Shown: positions 10,357 through 19,470 of the stretch, piece by piece
Layout of the letters: each line of letters starts with the position of its first letter
Position numbering within the stretch: position 1 is the first letter of the stretch
Origin: Shewanella corallii
GTDB lineage: Bacteria; Pseudomonadota; Gammaproteobacteria; Enterobacterales; Shewanellaceae
Length of the DNA stretch: 64,000 nucleotides
Direction of reading: 5' to 3'
NCBI RefSeq assembly: GCF_023349125.1
Contig: NZ_JAKIKT010000006.1
Coordinates: 186,001-250,000, forward strand
Notes under the pieces: generated by a model
Databases searched by the model: none
Told to the model about the DNA's origin: nothing
What the model saw: the letters and a program-made list of their open reading frames with translations, nothing else
Program-made: the position numbers and the translations under genes

Positions 10357-10428
10357 TGACTTGGGATAGGGAAGAGTTGGCGAATTATAACAAAAGATAT
10401 CAGTCGGATATTTGAGTTTAGTGCAGGC

Positions 10429-10461
10429 AAAAAAAAGCCGAACCCTGGAGTGGAGTTCAGC
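10429..10461 (-). terminator. Second minus-strand terminator below the cus genes
   Basis: On the minus strand a 7-bp stem (GCTGAAC / GTTCGGC, one G-U pair) is followed by eight T. It lies between the cusA terminator and the RNase I promoter region, so it may catch read-through. Confidence 0.55.
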
Positions 10462-10595
10462 GACAAATTGATAAGTGGACTATCAAGTATGCTTGCGAGA
10501 TGGAGCCAGTATGGATGCCTTCTGTTTCATTTATATTTCAAAAATTAACGGGATTGACGTGCCACAAGCCAAATCAGTCTTTAGGTTGAAGCTAA

Positions 10596-10626
10596 ACAAA
10601 AGGCCACCCGTGTTGGGTGGCCTTTC
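10596..10626 (-). terminator. Terminator of the cusBA genes
   Basis: An 11-bp perfect stem AAAGGCCACCC / GGGTGGCCTTT with a five-base loop lies directly after the cusA stop. On the minus strand it is followed by TTTTGTTT. Confidence 0.85.
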
Positions 10627-10628
10627 TG

Positions 10629-13600
10629 TTACTGACTGTTACTTAGCTTTCTGCCGTATATCAGCAGATAAAGGGCCGGTAGCACAAACAGTGACAATAT
10701 CGGCGCTGTCACCATGCCGCCAACCATAGGAGCCGCAATCTTTTGCATCACCTCATTACCGCTGCCAGAGCCCCACATAATGGGCAGCAGGCCGAAGAAG
10801 ATGGTGGCAACTGTCATCGCCTTGGGGCGGATCCGCATCACAGCACCTTCAATCAGGGCATCCTTGAGATCGGCTTTGGTATTGAATCTGCCCTCAGCCT
10901 TGTGCTGCTTAATCGCGTTGTTGAGGTAGACCAACATCACCACACCAAACTCGGCGGCGACTCCGGCGAGGGCGATCATACCCACAGCAACAGCGACTGA
11001 CAGGTTATAGTCCAGCAGATACAGCAGCCAGGTTGAGCCCACAAGCGCAAAAGGCAGACTCAGCATGATAACGCTGGCTTGGGCGGCTGAGCCAAAGGTC
11101 ATCATCAGCAGCATAAATATCACCGCCAGCATCATGGGTACCACAGTCTTTAGCTTGGCTTCTACCCGCTGCATATACTCATACTGACCGGCAAAGCTGT
11201 AGCTGTATCTGGGAGGCAGTTGCAGCTGACTATTAAGGGCAGTTTTGGCCTGATCTATATACTCACCCACAGACATGCCTTTGATATCCACAAACACCCA
11301 GGAGATGAGTCGACCGTTCTCGCTTTTAAGCATGGGGGCGCCGTCGGTGATCTGCAGATCTGCCAGATTGGCCAGCGGCAGATAGTGGCCGGTTTTGGTA
11401 ATGACGGGCAACTCTCTGAGCTTTTCCAGATTATCCCTGAGCTCTCTTGGGTAACGCAGGTTGATAGGGTAACGCTCAGCCCCCTGAATCGACTCACCTA
11501 TCTTCATGCCGCCCACGGCGTGGCGCACCACATCCTGAATATCCGCCAGACTCATGCCATATCGGGAAGCCACCTCCAGCTTGGGAGTCACATCAATGTA
11601 GCGACCACCGCCAACCCTTTCAGCATAGGCTGATTGAGTGCCAGGCAGAGGTGCCAGAATCGCCTCAACTTCAGCGCCAATACGTTGCAACTCTTCCACG
11701 TCTGCACCTGTGATCTTAATGCCAACAGGAGTTTTAATGCCGGTTGAAAGCATATCGATCCGGGTTTTGATCGGCTGCACCCAGGCGTTGGTCATACCGG
11801 GCACTTTCACCGTTGCCTGCAACTGGTCGATGATCCCTTCCAGTGTCATGCCTTCCCGCCACTCATCCCGTGGCTTGAGCATAATGGTGGTTTCCAGCAT
11901 GGTCAGTGGTGCCGGGTCGGTTGCGGTTTCTGCCCGACCGACTTTACCGAACACTCGTTCAACCTCTGGCACGGTTTTAATCAGGCGATCTGTCTGTTGC
12001 AGAATTTCCGCAGCTTTGCCCGCGCTGATCCCCGGGAGTGTAGTTGGCATGTAGAGCAGGTCACCCTCTTCCAGCTCGGGCATAAACTCTCTGCCCATCT
12101 GGGAGTAGGGGTACCAAGCACTGAACAAAGCGACCAGTGCCAGCACTACGGTAAATTTGGGAAAGCGCAGAACCAGCTTCAGTACGGGTTTATACAGGGC
12201 GATCAGTACCCGGCTGATAGGGTTGCTTTGTTCTGAAGGTATCTTGCCCCGGATAAAGTAGCCCATGAGTACCGGAACCAGAGTAATAGACAGCACTGCC
12301 GCAGCGGCCATGGCAAAGGTTTTGGTATAGGCCAGCGGCGTGAACAGGCGTCCTTCCTGAGCTTCCAGGGTAAACACGGGAATAAAACTCAGGGTAATAA
12401 TCAACAGCGAGAAAAACAGCGCTGGCCCCACTTCCACCGATGCTTCAGAGACTATCTTCCAGTGCTCTTTGGTGTCAGGCTCACGTCCGTGCTGCTCTTT
12501 AAAGTGCTCAAGGTGTTTGTGCAGGTTCTCAATCATCACGATGGCGCCATCCACGACGGCACCGATGGCAATGGCGATACCACCCAGGCTCATGATGTTG
12601 GCATTGACCCCCATATGATTCATCACAATAAAGGCGATCAGAATCGATAACGGCAGGGTCACTACAGCCACCAGGGTCGAGCGGGCATGGAGCAGGAACA
12701 GCAGACACACCAGGCCCACAACCAGCATCTCTTCTACAACCTTGTTAAACAGGTTGTCGACGGAGTCCAGGATCAGTTGGGATCTGTCATAGGTAGTGAC
12801 TATCTCCACCCCTTCAGGCAGGCCTGACTTAAGCTCGTCCAGTTTGGCCTTTACCGCATCGATTGTGCTCAGGGCATTTTCGCCATATCGCATCACCACA
12901 ATGCCACCGACAACTTCGCCCACACCATCAAGTTCGGCGATGCCGCGGCGTGCAGCCGGACCTTTGCGTACAGTGGCGATATCTTTCAGCATGAGTGGCG
13001 TTCCGGATGGACTGGTCACACCCAGAGGGATATGGTCAAAGTCGGCCAGAGTCTGACGATAGCCCTTTGCCCGTACCATATATTCGGCTTCGGCCATCTC
13101 AACCACAGAGCCACCGGCTTCACTGTTAGCCTTGCTGATGGCATTTTTAACCGAGGCAATATCCAGCTTGTACAGCGCCAGTTTGTCCGGATCCAGCACT
13201 ATCTGGTACGTCAGTTCCATGCCGCCAACGGTAGCCACTTCGGATACCCCGGCAACACTTTGAAGTTCCAGCTTGAGGTACCAGTCCTGCAGACTCTTGA
13301 GCTGTGACAAATCCAGTTTGCCGCTGCGGTCCACCAGGGCGTATTGGTATACCCAGCCCACCCCGGAGGCATCGGGTCCCAGTGCTGGCTGAACTCCGTC
13401 TGGTAAGCGGTTGGCGACCTGGCTCAGATATTCAAGCACCCGTGAGCGGGCCCAGTAGATATCAGTGCCATCTTCAAAAATTACATACACATAGGAGTCA
13501 CCGAAGAAGGAGTAGCCCCTGACGGTTTTCGCTCCCGGCACTGCCAGCATGGCGGTGGACAGAGGGTAGGTGACCTGCTCTTCCACCAGTTGTGGTGCCT

Positions 13601-13766
13601 GACCCGGATAGCTGGTTTTGATAATCACCTGCACATCAGACAGATCCGGCAGGGCATCCAGTGGCGTTTTACGCAGCTCCAACAGACCCCAGGCGGCGAT
13701 CATCACTGCCAGAATCAGCACCATAAAGCGCTGCTGCAGTGATGCTTCAATAATACGTTTCAACAT
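10629..13766 (-). CDS. cusA: Copper/silver RND efflux pump CusA
   Basis: A 1045-residue inner-membrane proton-driven transporter of the heavy-metal RND family, the full length of E. coli CusA. It has the N-terminal helix, two large periplasmic loops and the central transmembrane block (MSLGGIAIAIGAVVDGAIVM). The three methionines that bind Cu(I)/Ag(I) in CusA are present in matching contexts (LLYMPTTLP, PLTMLETT and RIDMLSTGI, near residues 575, 625 and 674). This supports copper/silver specificity over the zinc/cobalt/nickel CzcA branch. It follows cusB by 15 bases on the same strand and is closed by a strong terminator. No CusC-type outer-membrane factor lies in the window, so the pump must use one encoded elsewhere. 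Confidence 0.93.
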   Translation of the reverse strand: MLKRIIEASLQQRFMVLILAVMIAAWGLLELRKTPLDALPDLSDVQVIIKTSYPGQAPQLVEEQVTYPLSTAMLAVPGAKTVRGYSFFGDSYVYVIFEDGTDIYWARSRVLEYLSQVANRLPDGVQPALGPDASGVGWVYQYALVDRSGKLDLSQLKSLQDWYLKLELQSVAGVSEVATVGGMELTYQIVLDPDKLALYKLDIASVKNAISKANSEAGGSVVEMAEAEYMVRAKGYRQTLADFDHIPLGVTSPSGTPLMLKDIATVRKGPAARRGIAELDGVGEVVGGIVVMRYGENALSTIDAVKAKLDELKSGLPEGVEIVTTYDRSQLILDSVDNLFNKVVEEMLVVGLVCLLFLLHARSTLVAVVTLPLSILIAFIVMNHMGVNANIMSLGGIAIAIGAVVDGAIVMIENLHKHLEHFKEQHGREPDTKEHWKIVSEASVEVGPALFFSLLIITLSFIPVFTLEAQEGRLFTPLAYTKTFAMAAAAVLSITLVPVLMGYFIRGKIPSEQSNPISRVLIALYKPVLKLVLRFPKFTVVLALVALFSAWYPYSQMGREFMPELEEGDLLYMPTTLPGISAGKAAEILQQTDRLIKTVPEVERVFGKVGRAETATDPAPLTMLETTIMLKPRDEWREGMTLEGIIDQLQATVKVPGMTNAWVQPIKTRIDMLSTGIKTPVGIKITGADVEELQRIGAEVEAILAPLPGTQSAYAERVGGGRYIDVTPKLEVASRYGMSLADIQDVVRHAVGGMKIGESIQGAERYPINLRYPRELRDNLEKLRELPVITKTGHYLPLANLADLQITDGAPMLKSENGRLISWVFVDIKGMSVGEYIDQAKTALNSQLQLPPRYSYSFAGQYEYMQRVEAKLKTVVPMMLAVIFMLLMMTFGSAAQASVIMLSLPFALVGSTWLLYLLDYNLSVAVAVGMIALAGVAAEFGVVMLVYLNNAIKQHKAEGRFNTKADLKDALIEGAVMRIRPKAMTVATIFFGLLPIMWGSGSGNEVMQKIAAPMVGGMVTAPILSLFVLPALYLLIYGRKLSNSQ

Positions 13767-13781
13767 AATGAGTCCCGCCCG

Positions 13782-15422
13782 TTAGTGCTGGTGGCCTGAG
13801 CTCAAACGCATCAGACTGCCTTTGAGGCTGGCTTCAGAGTCCAGCAGGAACTGACCGGATGTCACTACCAGCTCTCCCCCTTCAAGACCTTTGAGGATCT
13901 CAGCCTTGCCCTTGCTTTGCATGCCCACATCGACCTTGCGGGCGACAAAGCTGTTGTCGGACTGTTTGACGATCACCCGGTTTTCTTTACCCGTTTGGAT
14001 CAGGGCTTCCTGTGGGATGGTCAAAGCTTTGCGTTTGGCACCGCCAAACAGGGCTATTTTCGCCAGTGTCTTGGGGCGCAGATCGGCACCGGGGTTGTCC
14101 AGTACGATACGGACTCTAAGGCTACGGGTCACAGGGTCCAGTTCGGGATAGATATAATCAACTCTGCCCTTGATATCCTGTAGTCCCATAGCGGGAACCG
14201 AAACTTCAGCTTCCTGGCCTATTTCCAGCCAGCTTTGTTCGTTTTCAAACACATCGGCAATGACCCATACCTTGGACAGATCCACCATGGAGAGGATCTC
14301 TGTCTGAGGTTGTATATACATGCCGTCGCGAACATTGAGCTTCTTCACCACGCCGTTTGATTGGGCATAGAAGGGCACCCGGTACTGGCTCTTGCCGGAT
14401 TTGGCCAGTCGTTCTATCTGGGCTTTGCTCATGCCCAGCAGTTCCAGCCGCAGGCCGGCTTTGCGCACCAGCTCCTGATAGTTCTTGCTGTTCTTTGACT
14501 GAGTCAGCGTCTCCATTGCCAGCAGGTAGTCATCCTGAGCATTGACCAACTCTGGAGAGTAGAGTTCATACAGTAACTGGCCCTTTTTCACTTCTTCACC
14601 GGCGGCGCTGACCTGCAGCTTCTCTATCCAGCCGGTGACTCTGGCGTGCACATGTTCGATCTGGCTTTCGTCATAATCCACCTGACCCACTGTGCGAACA
14701 TATTTCCACATGGTGCCGCGTTTAACCGCTTCAGTGCGCAGGGCCAACGCCTGCTGCATGCTGCCGGAAACATTGATCTCTATCTCCTGGGCATCAGCGG
14801 CCATGGTAACTGGCTCCAGATCCATGCCGCAGATAGGGCATGACGCTGGTTCATCACTGACGATTTGTGGATGCATAGGGCACACATATTTGATTTTGCC
14901 CTCACCCTGATGTGCAGCGCCGCCTTTGACCAGAGGCTCTGGCTGAGGGGTATTGAATACCTTGTCAGCGGCAGGAGTAGTACTCTGATTCTGGTGAGTA
15001 GCATGGTCATGGCCAGTGTGCTCTGCAGCCGAATGTGTCTCCTCCTCCTGCTCTTCATCCTTTACCAGGAACATCTTGCATATAGAGCAGCGGCCCGGCT
15101 CGTGGCTGGTCTCTTCCGGGTGCATGGGACAGTAGTAATGGTCGGCAGCTTTGGCTGTATCTGAACTGGAATCCGCCTCATCTTTTACTAGAAACATCTT
15201 GCAGATAGAGCAGCGACCTGGCTGGTCACTGGTTTCCTGCGGATGCATGGGACAGTAGTAATGAGCAGCTTCAGCCGTGGCCTCGGCTTTATGATTGTGT
15301 TCATGTTGCTGGGCAGCCACAGCATATACAGGAGAGAATGCCAAAGACAGCCCCAACAGGCAGGCACTGGCCTTACCCGAATGTTTGCTGCGTGCGGTTA
15401 TTGCAGGTTTGATGATCTTCAT
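13782..15422 (-). CDS. cusB: CusB-type periplasmic adaptor with three N-terminal metal-binding modules
   Basis: Membrane-fusion protein that links CusA to an outer-membrane channel and delivers metal. The 546 residues begin with a signal peptide (about 1-37) and a His-rich stretch. Three heavy-metal-binding modules follow, each with a CPMHP...C-x-I-C core, at about residues 55-80, 96-121 and 179-204. The first two are near-identical and end CSICKMFLV; the third has the standard form [10 protein letters not shown]. The adaptor proper (coiled-coil hairpin, lipoyl and beta-barrel domains) occupies the rest. Ordinary CusB proteins have none or one such module, so this one is expanded. The start has GAGGT seven bases upstream. 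It is most likely cotranscribed with cusA. Confidence 0.9.
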   Translation of the reverse strand: MKIIKPAITARSKHSGKASACLLGLSLAFSPVYAVAAQQHEHNHKAEATAEAAHYYCPMHPQETSDQPGRCSICKMFLVKDEADSSSDTAKAADHYYCPMHPEETSHEPGRCSICKMFLVKDEEQEEETHSAAEHTGHDHATHQNQSTTPAADKVFNTPQPEPLVKGGAAHQGEGKIKYVCPMHPQIVSDEPASCPICGMDLEPVTMAADAQEIEINVSGSMQQALALRTEAVKRGTMWKYVRTVGQVDYDESQIEHVHARVTGWIEKLQVSAAGEEVKKGQLLYELYSPELVNAQDDYLLAMETLTQSKNSKNYQELVRKAGLRLELLGMSKAQIERLAKSGKSQYRVPFYAQSNGVVKKLNVRDGMYIQPQTEILSMVDLSKVWVIADVFENEQSWLEIGQEAEVSVPAMGLQDIKGRVDYIYPELDPVTRSLRVRIVLDNPGADLRPKTLAKIALFGGAKRKALTIPQEALIQTGKENRVIVKQSDNSFVARKVDVGMQSKGKAEILKGLEGGELVVTSGQFLLDSEASLKGSLMRLSSGHQH

Positions 15423-15448
15423 AATTGATACCTCACTTCCACCCGGGA

Positions 15449-15853
15449 TTAATGATGCTTGTGGTGCTTCATATGACCGTGGCCATGGCCTTTAGCGGTC
15501 GCTTCCAGGTCCATGCCACACTTAGGGCAGGAGTCGCCTTTTTCTCCGGTTACTTCAGGGTGCATAGGGCAGGCGTAGGCTGCCTTTGGCTCCAGGTCCA
15601 TACCGCACTTGTGGCAGCTGTCACCGGCATGGCCTTCAACACCGGGGCACATAGGACAGTGGTGGGTTGCTGCCTTGGCTGCCGGTTCCAGGTCCATACC
15701 ACACTTGGGGCAGGAGTCGCCTTTCTCGCCGGTTACTTCAAGGTGCATAGGACACTCATAGCCCTGATGAGCAGCATGATGGTCCATCGCCATGGAAGGC
15801 GCGGCAGAGAACAGAATAAAAGCGGTTAAAACCAGGTTGATCAGGGTCTTCAT
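15449..15853 (-). CDS. Small secreted protein with three heavy-metal-binding modules
   Basis: A 134-residue protein with a signal peptide (cleaved near PSMA-MDHH) and essentially nothing else but three repeats of the CPMH...[10 protein letters not shown] type, separated by short Ala/Lys linkers. The middle copy is CPMC...[10 protein letters not shown]. It ends in a His-rich tail ([12 protein letters not shown]). It lies 26 bases upstream of cusB on the same strand. A role as periplasmic copper buffer or metallochaperone for CusB, comparable in purpose to CusF, is inferred from content and position. The ATG at 15853 has GGAG eight bases upstream; a GTG three codons earlier is less likely. Confidence 0.8.
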   Translation of the reverse strand: MKTLINLVLTAFILFSAAPSMAMDHHAAHQGYECPMHLEVTGEKGDSCPKCGMDLEPAAKAATHHCPMCPGVEGHAGDSCHKCGMDLEPKAAYACPMHPEVTGEKGDSCPKCGMDLEATAKGHGHGHMKHHKHH

Positions 15854-16018
15854 TATTATCACTCCATCGAGTCGATGGCCGTGTACTTCATATGGTGGCA
15901 GCGCATGTGCAGCTAACCCGCCAGAGAAAACGGCTTGAATTAATTACCAGTATTGAAATGTCCGGTGGTGTACCGGTTTCGCTCCCCGGCCTTAAACAAC
16001 AGGCAGGGAATAGCAGCT

Positions 16019-16420
16019 TCAGGCGATTGGAGGCCGAAGTGCCATTGGTAAAGATATGGAGTGGAAGTGAGGTATATATGCGCTCAGCAATATGCCGTGA
16101 GGCAGCGCCTCGGGCCAATAGCTGTCGCTGAGCAGAGTGCCAGTCACTGAAATGCTTAAGCAATGGACACAGTCACCGCTACAGCTTCCCTGACCTTCGC
16201 AACAGGAGTTGCTGCTGGCCTGGATGTCTGTCGAGCAACAGTCCATCGCCGACATATCCATAGCGCTGTGGGGGGCACAATGCATGTCGTCCATCATCAT
16301 GGCCTGATGACTGACCTGTTGATTCAAGTCCATCGTCTGAGCACCAAAAGCCACGCCTTGCACCAGAAGAGCAAGCATGGTCAGTAGTGACAGCAGTGGT
16401 GATTTGAATCTGTTAATCAT
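16019..16420 (-). CDS. Small Cys/His/Met-rich secreted protein in the cus region
   Basis: About 134 residues with an N-terminal hydrophobic segment (SPLLSLLTMLALLVQGVAFG) typical of a signal peptide. A Met/His/Cys-rich stretch follows, with MMMDDMHCAPH, MDCCS, SCCEG and the clustered cysteines CSGDCVHCLS. I do not recognise a named family; it resembles the small variable proteins often found beside copper efflux genes. Metal binding is inferred from composition and context. The frame opens upstream at 16456, but two ATG codons (16426 and 16420) precede the hydrophobic segment and 16420 is preferred. Confidence 0.6.
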   Translation of the reverse strand: MINRFKSPLLSLLTMLALLVQGVAFGAQTMDLNQQVSHQAMMMDDMHCAPHSAMDMSAMDCCSTDIQASSNSCCEGQGSCSGDCVHCLSISVTGTLLSDSYWPEALPHGILLSAYIPHFHSISLPMALRPPIA

Positions 16421-16455
16421 AATCATTCCGGGTAATGGACGACCTGAGTCTATCA

Positions 16456-16482
16456 CAAGATCAACATAGGGTGTTGATCTTG
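16456..16482. repeat. Perfect 11-bp inverted repeat between two cus-region genes
   Basis: CAAGATCAACA and TGTTGATCTTG flank a five-base centre. No T tract follows on the minus strand, so it may be an operator or a processing hairpin as well as a weak terminator. Confidence 0.55.
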
Positions 16483-16495
16483 TTCACAGTTAAGA

Positions 16496-16921
16496 TTACG
16501 AACGGGTCAGCAGTTGAGTCATCAACTGCGCCTGAGTATTGAGCTGCAACTGCTCATTACGGCCCGTGTCTGAGCTAACCAATACACGCGGCTGTTTTAC
16601 ATATTGTCTCGCGTCAGCCTCGGTTTTGAGCTCAGGCGTTGCCAGTTGCAAAACCTCATTGCGGGTAACTGTAACCTGGGTAAAAAGCGGAGCAGATTGC
16701 ACCCAGGTTCCGGATGAACCGGCATTGGTGTAGTAACGGTCACTGAATCTTAGTTCCACCAGATGGGTGCCTTCAGCCAGGGTGGCAGGCAGGTTTTCAA
16801 CGACCTTGCCATTGATGGATTCGATCATCAGGTTATCGCCAACGCTCAGGGTTGCGGCGTGAGCGCCCAGCGTGGCCAGTGACATAGTGATTGCAGTAAA
16901 AAAACGGATAGTTGATTTCAT
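16496..16921 (-). CDS. Short secreted DUF2057-like (YccT-like) protein, copy 1
   Basis: A 141-residue protein with a signal peptide ending near GAHA-ATLSV. The sequence SVGDNLMIESINGKVV, a G-x-H-x-V-x-L-R-F strand and PLFTQVTVT recall the start of DUF2057/YccT proteins, which are longer; the match is tentative. A paralogue with the same layout lies at 17498-17917, and a small Cys/His-rich gene sits between them. The start at 16921 has GGAGA nine bases upstream. Function unknown; possibly an envelope protein of the copper region. Confidence 0.6.
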   Translation of the reverse strand: MKSTIRFFTAITMSLATLGAHAATLSVGDNLMIESINGKVVENLPATLAEGTHLVELRFSDRYYTNAGSSGTWVQSAPLFTQVTVTRNEVLQLATPELKTEADARQYVKQPRVLVSSDTGRNEQLQLNTQAQLMTQLLTRS

Positions 16922-17055
16922 TATTATTCTCCAATAAAAGTTGCAATCGAATGGCGTAAAAGAAGGGGGAAATAGCCCTGCCATTTTCGATCTGCTGTTG
17001 AATCATAGTTAGTTAATTGTGTCTAAACAGTGATCTGCACCAAGAGTGCAGTGAA

Positions 17056-17418
17056 CTAACTTTTAATTGGAGGGCGATTAATATCCGCAGGTAATCCGGT
17101 CATCGCGAGCTGATGAGGCTGGAGTATTCTGTCATTACCGGGAGATTCAGAACGAACTAATGGTTTATCTGTATTTAGCCATAGAGTTACGCAATGGTGA
17201 CCACAATGTTCAGTTGCGGAGGGCTGACAGCATTCGTCTTCTTCAGCTGTGTGTGATCCTTTCAGTTCAGTGTGATGTGAACCTGAATTGGCATGATGAA
17301 TCTGCTCAAGTGACGCGGCTGGCATAGCAAACACTGTGGCAATCAAAAATTGCCACAGTAGTACGATAAGTAGTAGCTGTTTGCCTGCGTTTTGTTTCAT
17401 TGAAAAATGGTTTATCAC
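17056..17418 (-). CDS. Small His/Cys-rich secreted protein
   Basis: About 114-120 residues: a signal peptide (LLLIVLLWQFLIATVFA), then a His-rich linker (HHANSGSHHTELKGSHT) and cysteines in ECCQP, HCGHHC. It resembles the small cysteine-poor exported proteins (DUF2946-like) found near copper genes, but I cannot name it securely. The first possible start is a GTG at 17418 and the first ATG is at 17400; neither has a good ribosome site. Composition and place suggest metal binding. Confidence 0.5.
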   Translation of the reverse strand: MINHFSMKQNAGKQLLLIVLLWQFLIATVFAMPAASLEQIHHANSGSHHTELKGSHTAEEDECCQPSATEHCGHHCVTLWLNTDKPLVRSESPGNDRILQPHQLAMTGLPADINRPPIKS

Positions 17419-17470
17419 CTGAGTTATGACTATGACAGGGGCTGTATGGAGAAAGTTTCATTTAAGCTCC

Positions 17471-17494
17471 AAAAAAACAGCCCTCTATCGGCTG
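17471..17494 (-). terminator. Terminator of the 17498-17917 gene
   Basis: On the minus strand a 5-bp stem CAGCC / GGCTG is followed by seven T, immediately after the stop codon of the upstream gene. Confidence 0.55.
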
Positions 17495-17497
17495 CTG

Positions 17498-17917
17498 CTA
17501 TTTGCCCTGTAGCAAATGGGTAACAATCTGTGACTGATTCATCAGCATTTGTCTTCCATCAGCGCGTTTATTCGACACCAGGTTCACCACAGGATCTTCT
17601 AAAAACTCCTGCGCTTCTTCCTCTGAATGCAGAGGATGGGTTTGCAGCATTACTGCCTCACCTTGCTCAATCTGGACTCTGGTAAACAGAGGTTCTGAGC
17701 GCACCCAGCCTGAGTCTTCCGCATTGATAACGTAAAAGTCGCTGAACTTAAGCGCTACCATATGAATCCCTTCTTTTAACTCTACTTCCTGGGCGTTAAC
17801 CCGTTGTCCATTAATCGACTCTATCTTCAGGTTGTCGCCAACGCTTAAGCTTGCGCCCTGAACCTGTGAAGCCATTAATAAAAGGATGCTATATAAAACA
17901 ATATGTTGTGCTTTCAT
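17498..17917 (-). CDS. Short secreted DUF2057-like (YccT-like) protein, copy 2
   Basis: A 139-residue paralogue of the protein at 16496-16921. Both have a signal peptide followed by LSVGDNLxIESINGxxV, a LKFSDFYV/LRFSDRYY strand, SGWVRSEPLFTRV versus GTWVQSAPLFTQV, and a C-terminal SQIVTHLL/AQLMTQLL. The two probably arose by a local duplication. Function unknown. The start ATG is preceded by GGAGAAG. A terminator sits directly behind it, so it may be transcribed alone. Confidence 0.62.
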   Translation of the reverse strand: MKAQHIVLYSILLLMASQVQGASLSVGDNLKIESINGQRVNAQEVELKEGIHMVALKFSDFYVINAEDSGWVRSEPLFTRVQIEQGEAVMLQTHPLHSEEEAQEFLEDPVVNLVSNKRADGRQMLMNQSQIVTHLLQGK

Positions 17918-18404
17918 TTGTTACTTCTCCACTCTGCGTAGATTGCAGTTGTTGCTGCTGGTATGTCAGCGTCCGTTCGGCTTGAGTGCCACAGCCCGAT
18001 AATTGAGTGTGGACAGCGTGTCCGTTTTGTTCTCGGCCCGGAAATTGTGGCCGGCTTGTAAAACAAGACCAGAGGGAGCAGGTTGTCGTTTCAGAGGAGA
18101 GAAAACTTTTTACTGCGACTAATGAAATGTGAGCCGGATCACCAAGGTTGTGGAATATCGTCCAGATTGCTGATGATAAAATTATCGCATTGAGATCATT
18201 ATAAATTCCTGATGTTTAAATTAGAGCACATGCTTGTGAATGTCATTGCAATGACAGCAGTAGGATCCAGATCTCATTTTTACACTAAGTTTGTATAAAT
18301 TTTCGTTTATTGGCCTGGAGTCAATTTTCTGAAAATGTAAAACGCATACTATAAAAAAAAGAATTCTATAGTTTTCTAATTACTGAAAAAATCGGAGAAG
18401 AGTG
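17918..18404. other. Non-coding gap upstream of cymA
   Basis: These 487 bases separate the divergent copper-region gene and cymA. No gene is visible. The right half is AT-rich and holds a perfect palindrome at 18241-18256; a TACTAT-like -10 candidate lies at 18347-18352, without a convincing -35. Confidence 0.5.
18241..18256. promoter_or_regulatory. Perfect 16-bp palindrome upstream of cymA
   Basis: TGTCATTGCAATGACA is a perfect inverted repeat about 150 bases before the cymA start, in an AT-rich promoter region. Its form suits a dimeric regulator. It does not match the CRP (TGTGA-N6-TCACA) or FNR (TTGAT-N4-ATCAA) consensus. Confidence 0.45.
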
Positions 18405-18968
18405 ATGAACTGGCGTGCACTTTTAAAGCCCAGCGCAAAATACTCAGTACTGGCCCTGCTGATCGTTGGTATCGTTGTCGGCGCGGTTGGCTTTTTTGCT
18501 ACTCAACAGACCCTGCATGCAACCAGTACAGATGCTTTCTGTATGACTTGTCACGCTGGTCACTCACTGAAAGATGAAGTGCTGGAATCTCCACACGGCG
18601 CTAACAGTGCAGGTATCGTGGTTCAGTGTCAGCAGTGTCACATTGCGCAGGAACCATTCAACTACCTGGTTAAGAAAATCGTTGTGTCCAAAGACATCAT
18701 CGGTTACCTGACTATTGATGGTTTTGAAACTCAGGAATGGTTGGAAGAAAACCGCAAAGAGCAGGCTGAACTGGCCCGCAACTACCTGCGTTCTATCGAC
18801 TCTTCTACCTGTCAGAACTGTCACAACCGTATCTATGAAGATCCGTCTCCAGAAATGAAGAAGATGGCCGTAAGAATGCACGCCATGAACTTCAAGAAAG
18901 CACCTGAAGACAGAAAGACCTGTATCGACTGTCACAAAGGCGTGGCTCACCCATATCCAAAGAACTAA
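18405..18968 (+). CDS. cymA: Tetraheme menaquinol dehydrogenase CymA (NapC/NirT family)
   Basis: Inner-membrane-anchored periplasmic c-type cytochrome that oxidises menaquinol and feeds electrons to many terminal reductases in Shewanella. The 187 residues have one N-terminal membrane anchor (about 13-35) and four CXXCH heme sites (CMTCH, CQQCH, CQNCH, CIDCH), the length and layout of Shewanella CymA. The ATG at 18405 has GGAGAAG upstream; the in-frame GTG just before it is less likely. The gene stands alone, with a long upstream region and its own terminator. Its electrons could reach the DmsE/DmsF/DmsAB systems encoded about 22 kb away. Its menaquinol would come from the men genes of this window. 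Confidence 0.93.
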   Translation: MNWRALLKPSAKYSVLALLIVGIVVGAVGFFATQQTLHATSTDAFCMTCHAGHSLKDEVLESPHGANSAGIVVQCQQCHIAQEPFNYLVKKIVVSKDIIGYLTIDGFETQEWLEENRKEQAELARNYLRSIDSSTCQNCHNRIYEDPSPEMKKMAVRMHAMNFKKAPEDRKTCIDCHKGVAHPYPKN

Positions 18969-18994
18969 TTTGGACCTTAGGGTACCCTGATACG

Positions 18995-19026
18995 AAAAAC
19001 CCCTGCCAATTGGCGGGGGTTTTTGT
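18995..19026 (+). terminator. Terminator of cymA
   Basis: A GC-rich stem (AACCCCTGCC / GGCGGGGGTT, one wobble pair) with an AATT loop is followed by TTTTTGTTTT. Confidence 0.8.
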
Positions 19027-19173
19027 TTTCAGGCTTCTGGTGATGCGCTCTGGCGAGTTTTGTTGTTTTACCGAACACGATAATCAATCACGGCGCCGAA
19101 CGACTCCTAAAAAGCAGGATAGAGAAAGGATAAAAGTGCCCACTGCACTGCAGGCACTATCCATATTCAGTGA

Positions 19174-19461
19174 TCAGGCGTTTTGCTGTTGCAGTTTTTG
19201 CATCAGTTTTTGACGATACTCCAGCAGGGCGAAAACCCCGAAACCGAACACCTTTAGAAAGTCTTTTTTGGTCAGTGTCATATATTGGCTGAACATGCCG
19301 TAAAACATGATTACCTGAATGCCGTGCATAAAGGCGGTGACCAGCAACAGGATATTCAGCGCCAGGCCTGTGTTGCCTTCAAATGGCATAAACAGGTTGT
19401 ACACCATCACTGCCCAGGCAAAGCCAGTCATACATTTTCCCAGTAGCATCACGTATTTCAT
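19174..19461 (-). CDS. DUF1145 inner-membrane protein (YhhL-like)
   Basis: A 95-residue protein with three hydrophobic segments and a short basic C-terminus (EYRQKLMQKLQQQ). It matches the DUF1145 family, whose E. coli member yhhL also sits next to rsmD. It starts nine bases after the rsmD stop, so the two are probably cotranscribed. Function unknown. Confidence 0.75.
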   Translation of the reverse strand: MKYVMLLGKCMTGFAWAVMVYNLFMPFEGNTGLALNILLLVTAFMHGIQVIMFYGMFSQYMTLTKKDFLKVFGFGVFALLEYRQKLMQKLQQQNA

Positions 19462-19470
19462 CTGTGTCTC

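Noticed and set aside
10475..10729. 84-residue plus-strand frame between RNase I and cusA
   Set aside because: It runs through the cusA terminator into the antisense of cusA; no family match or ribosome site.
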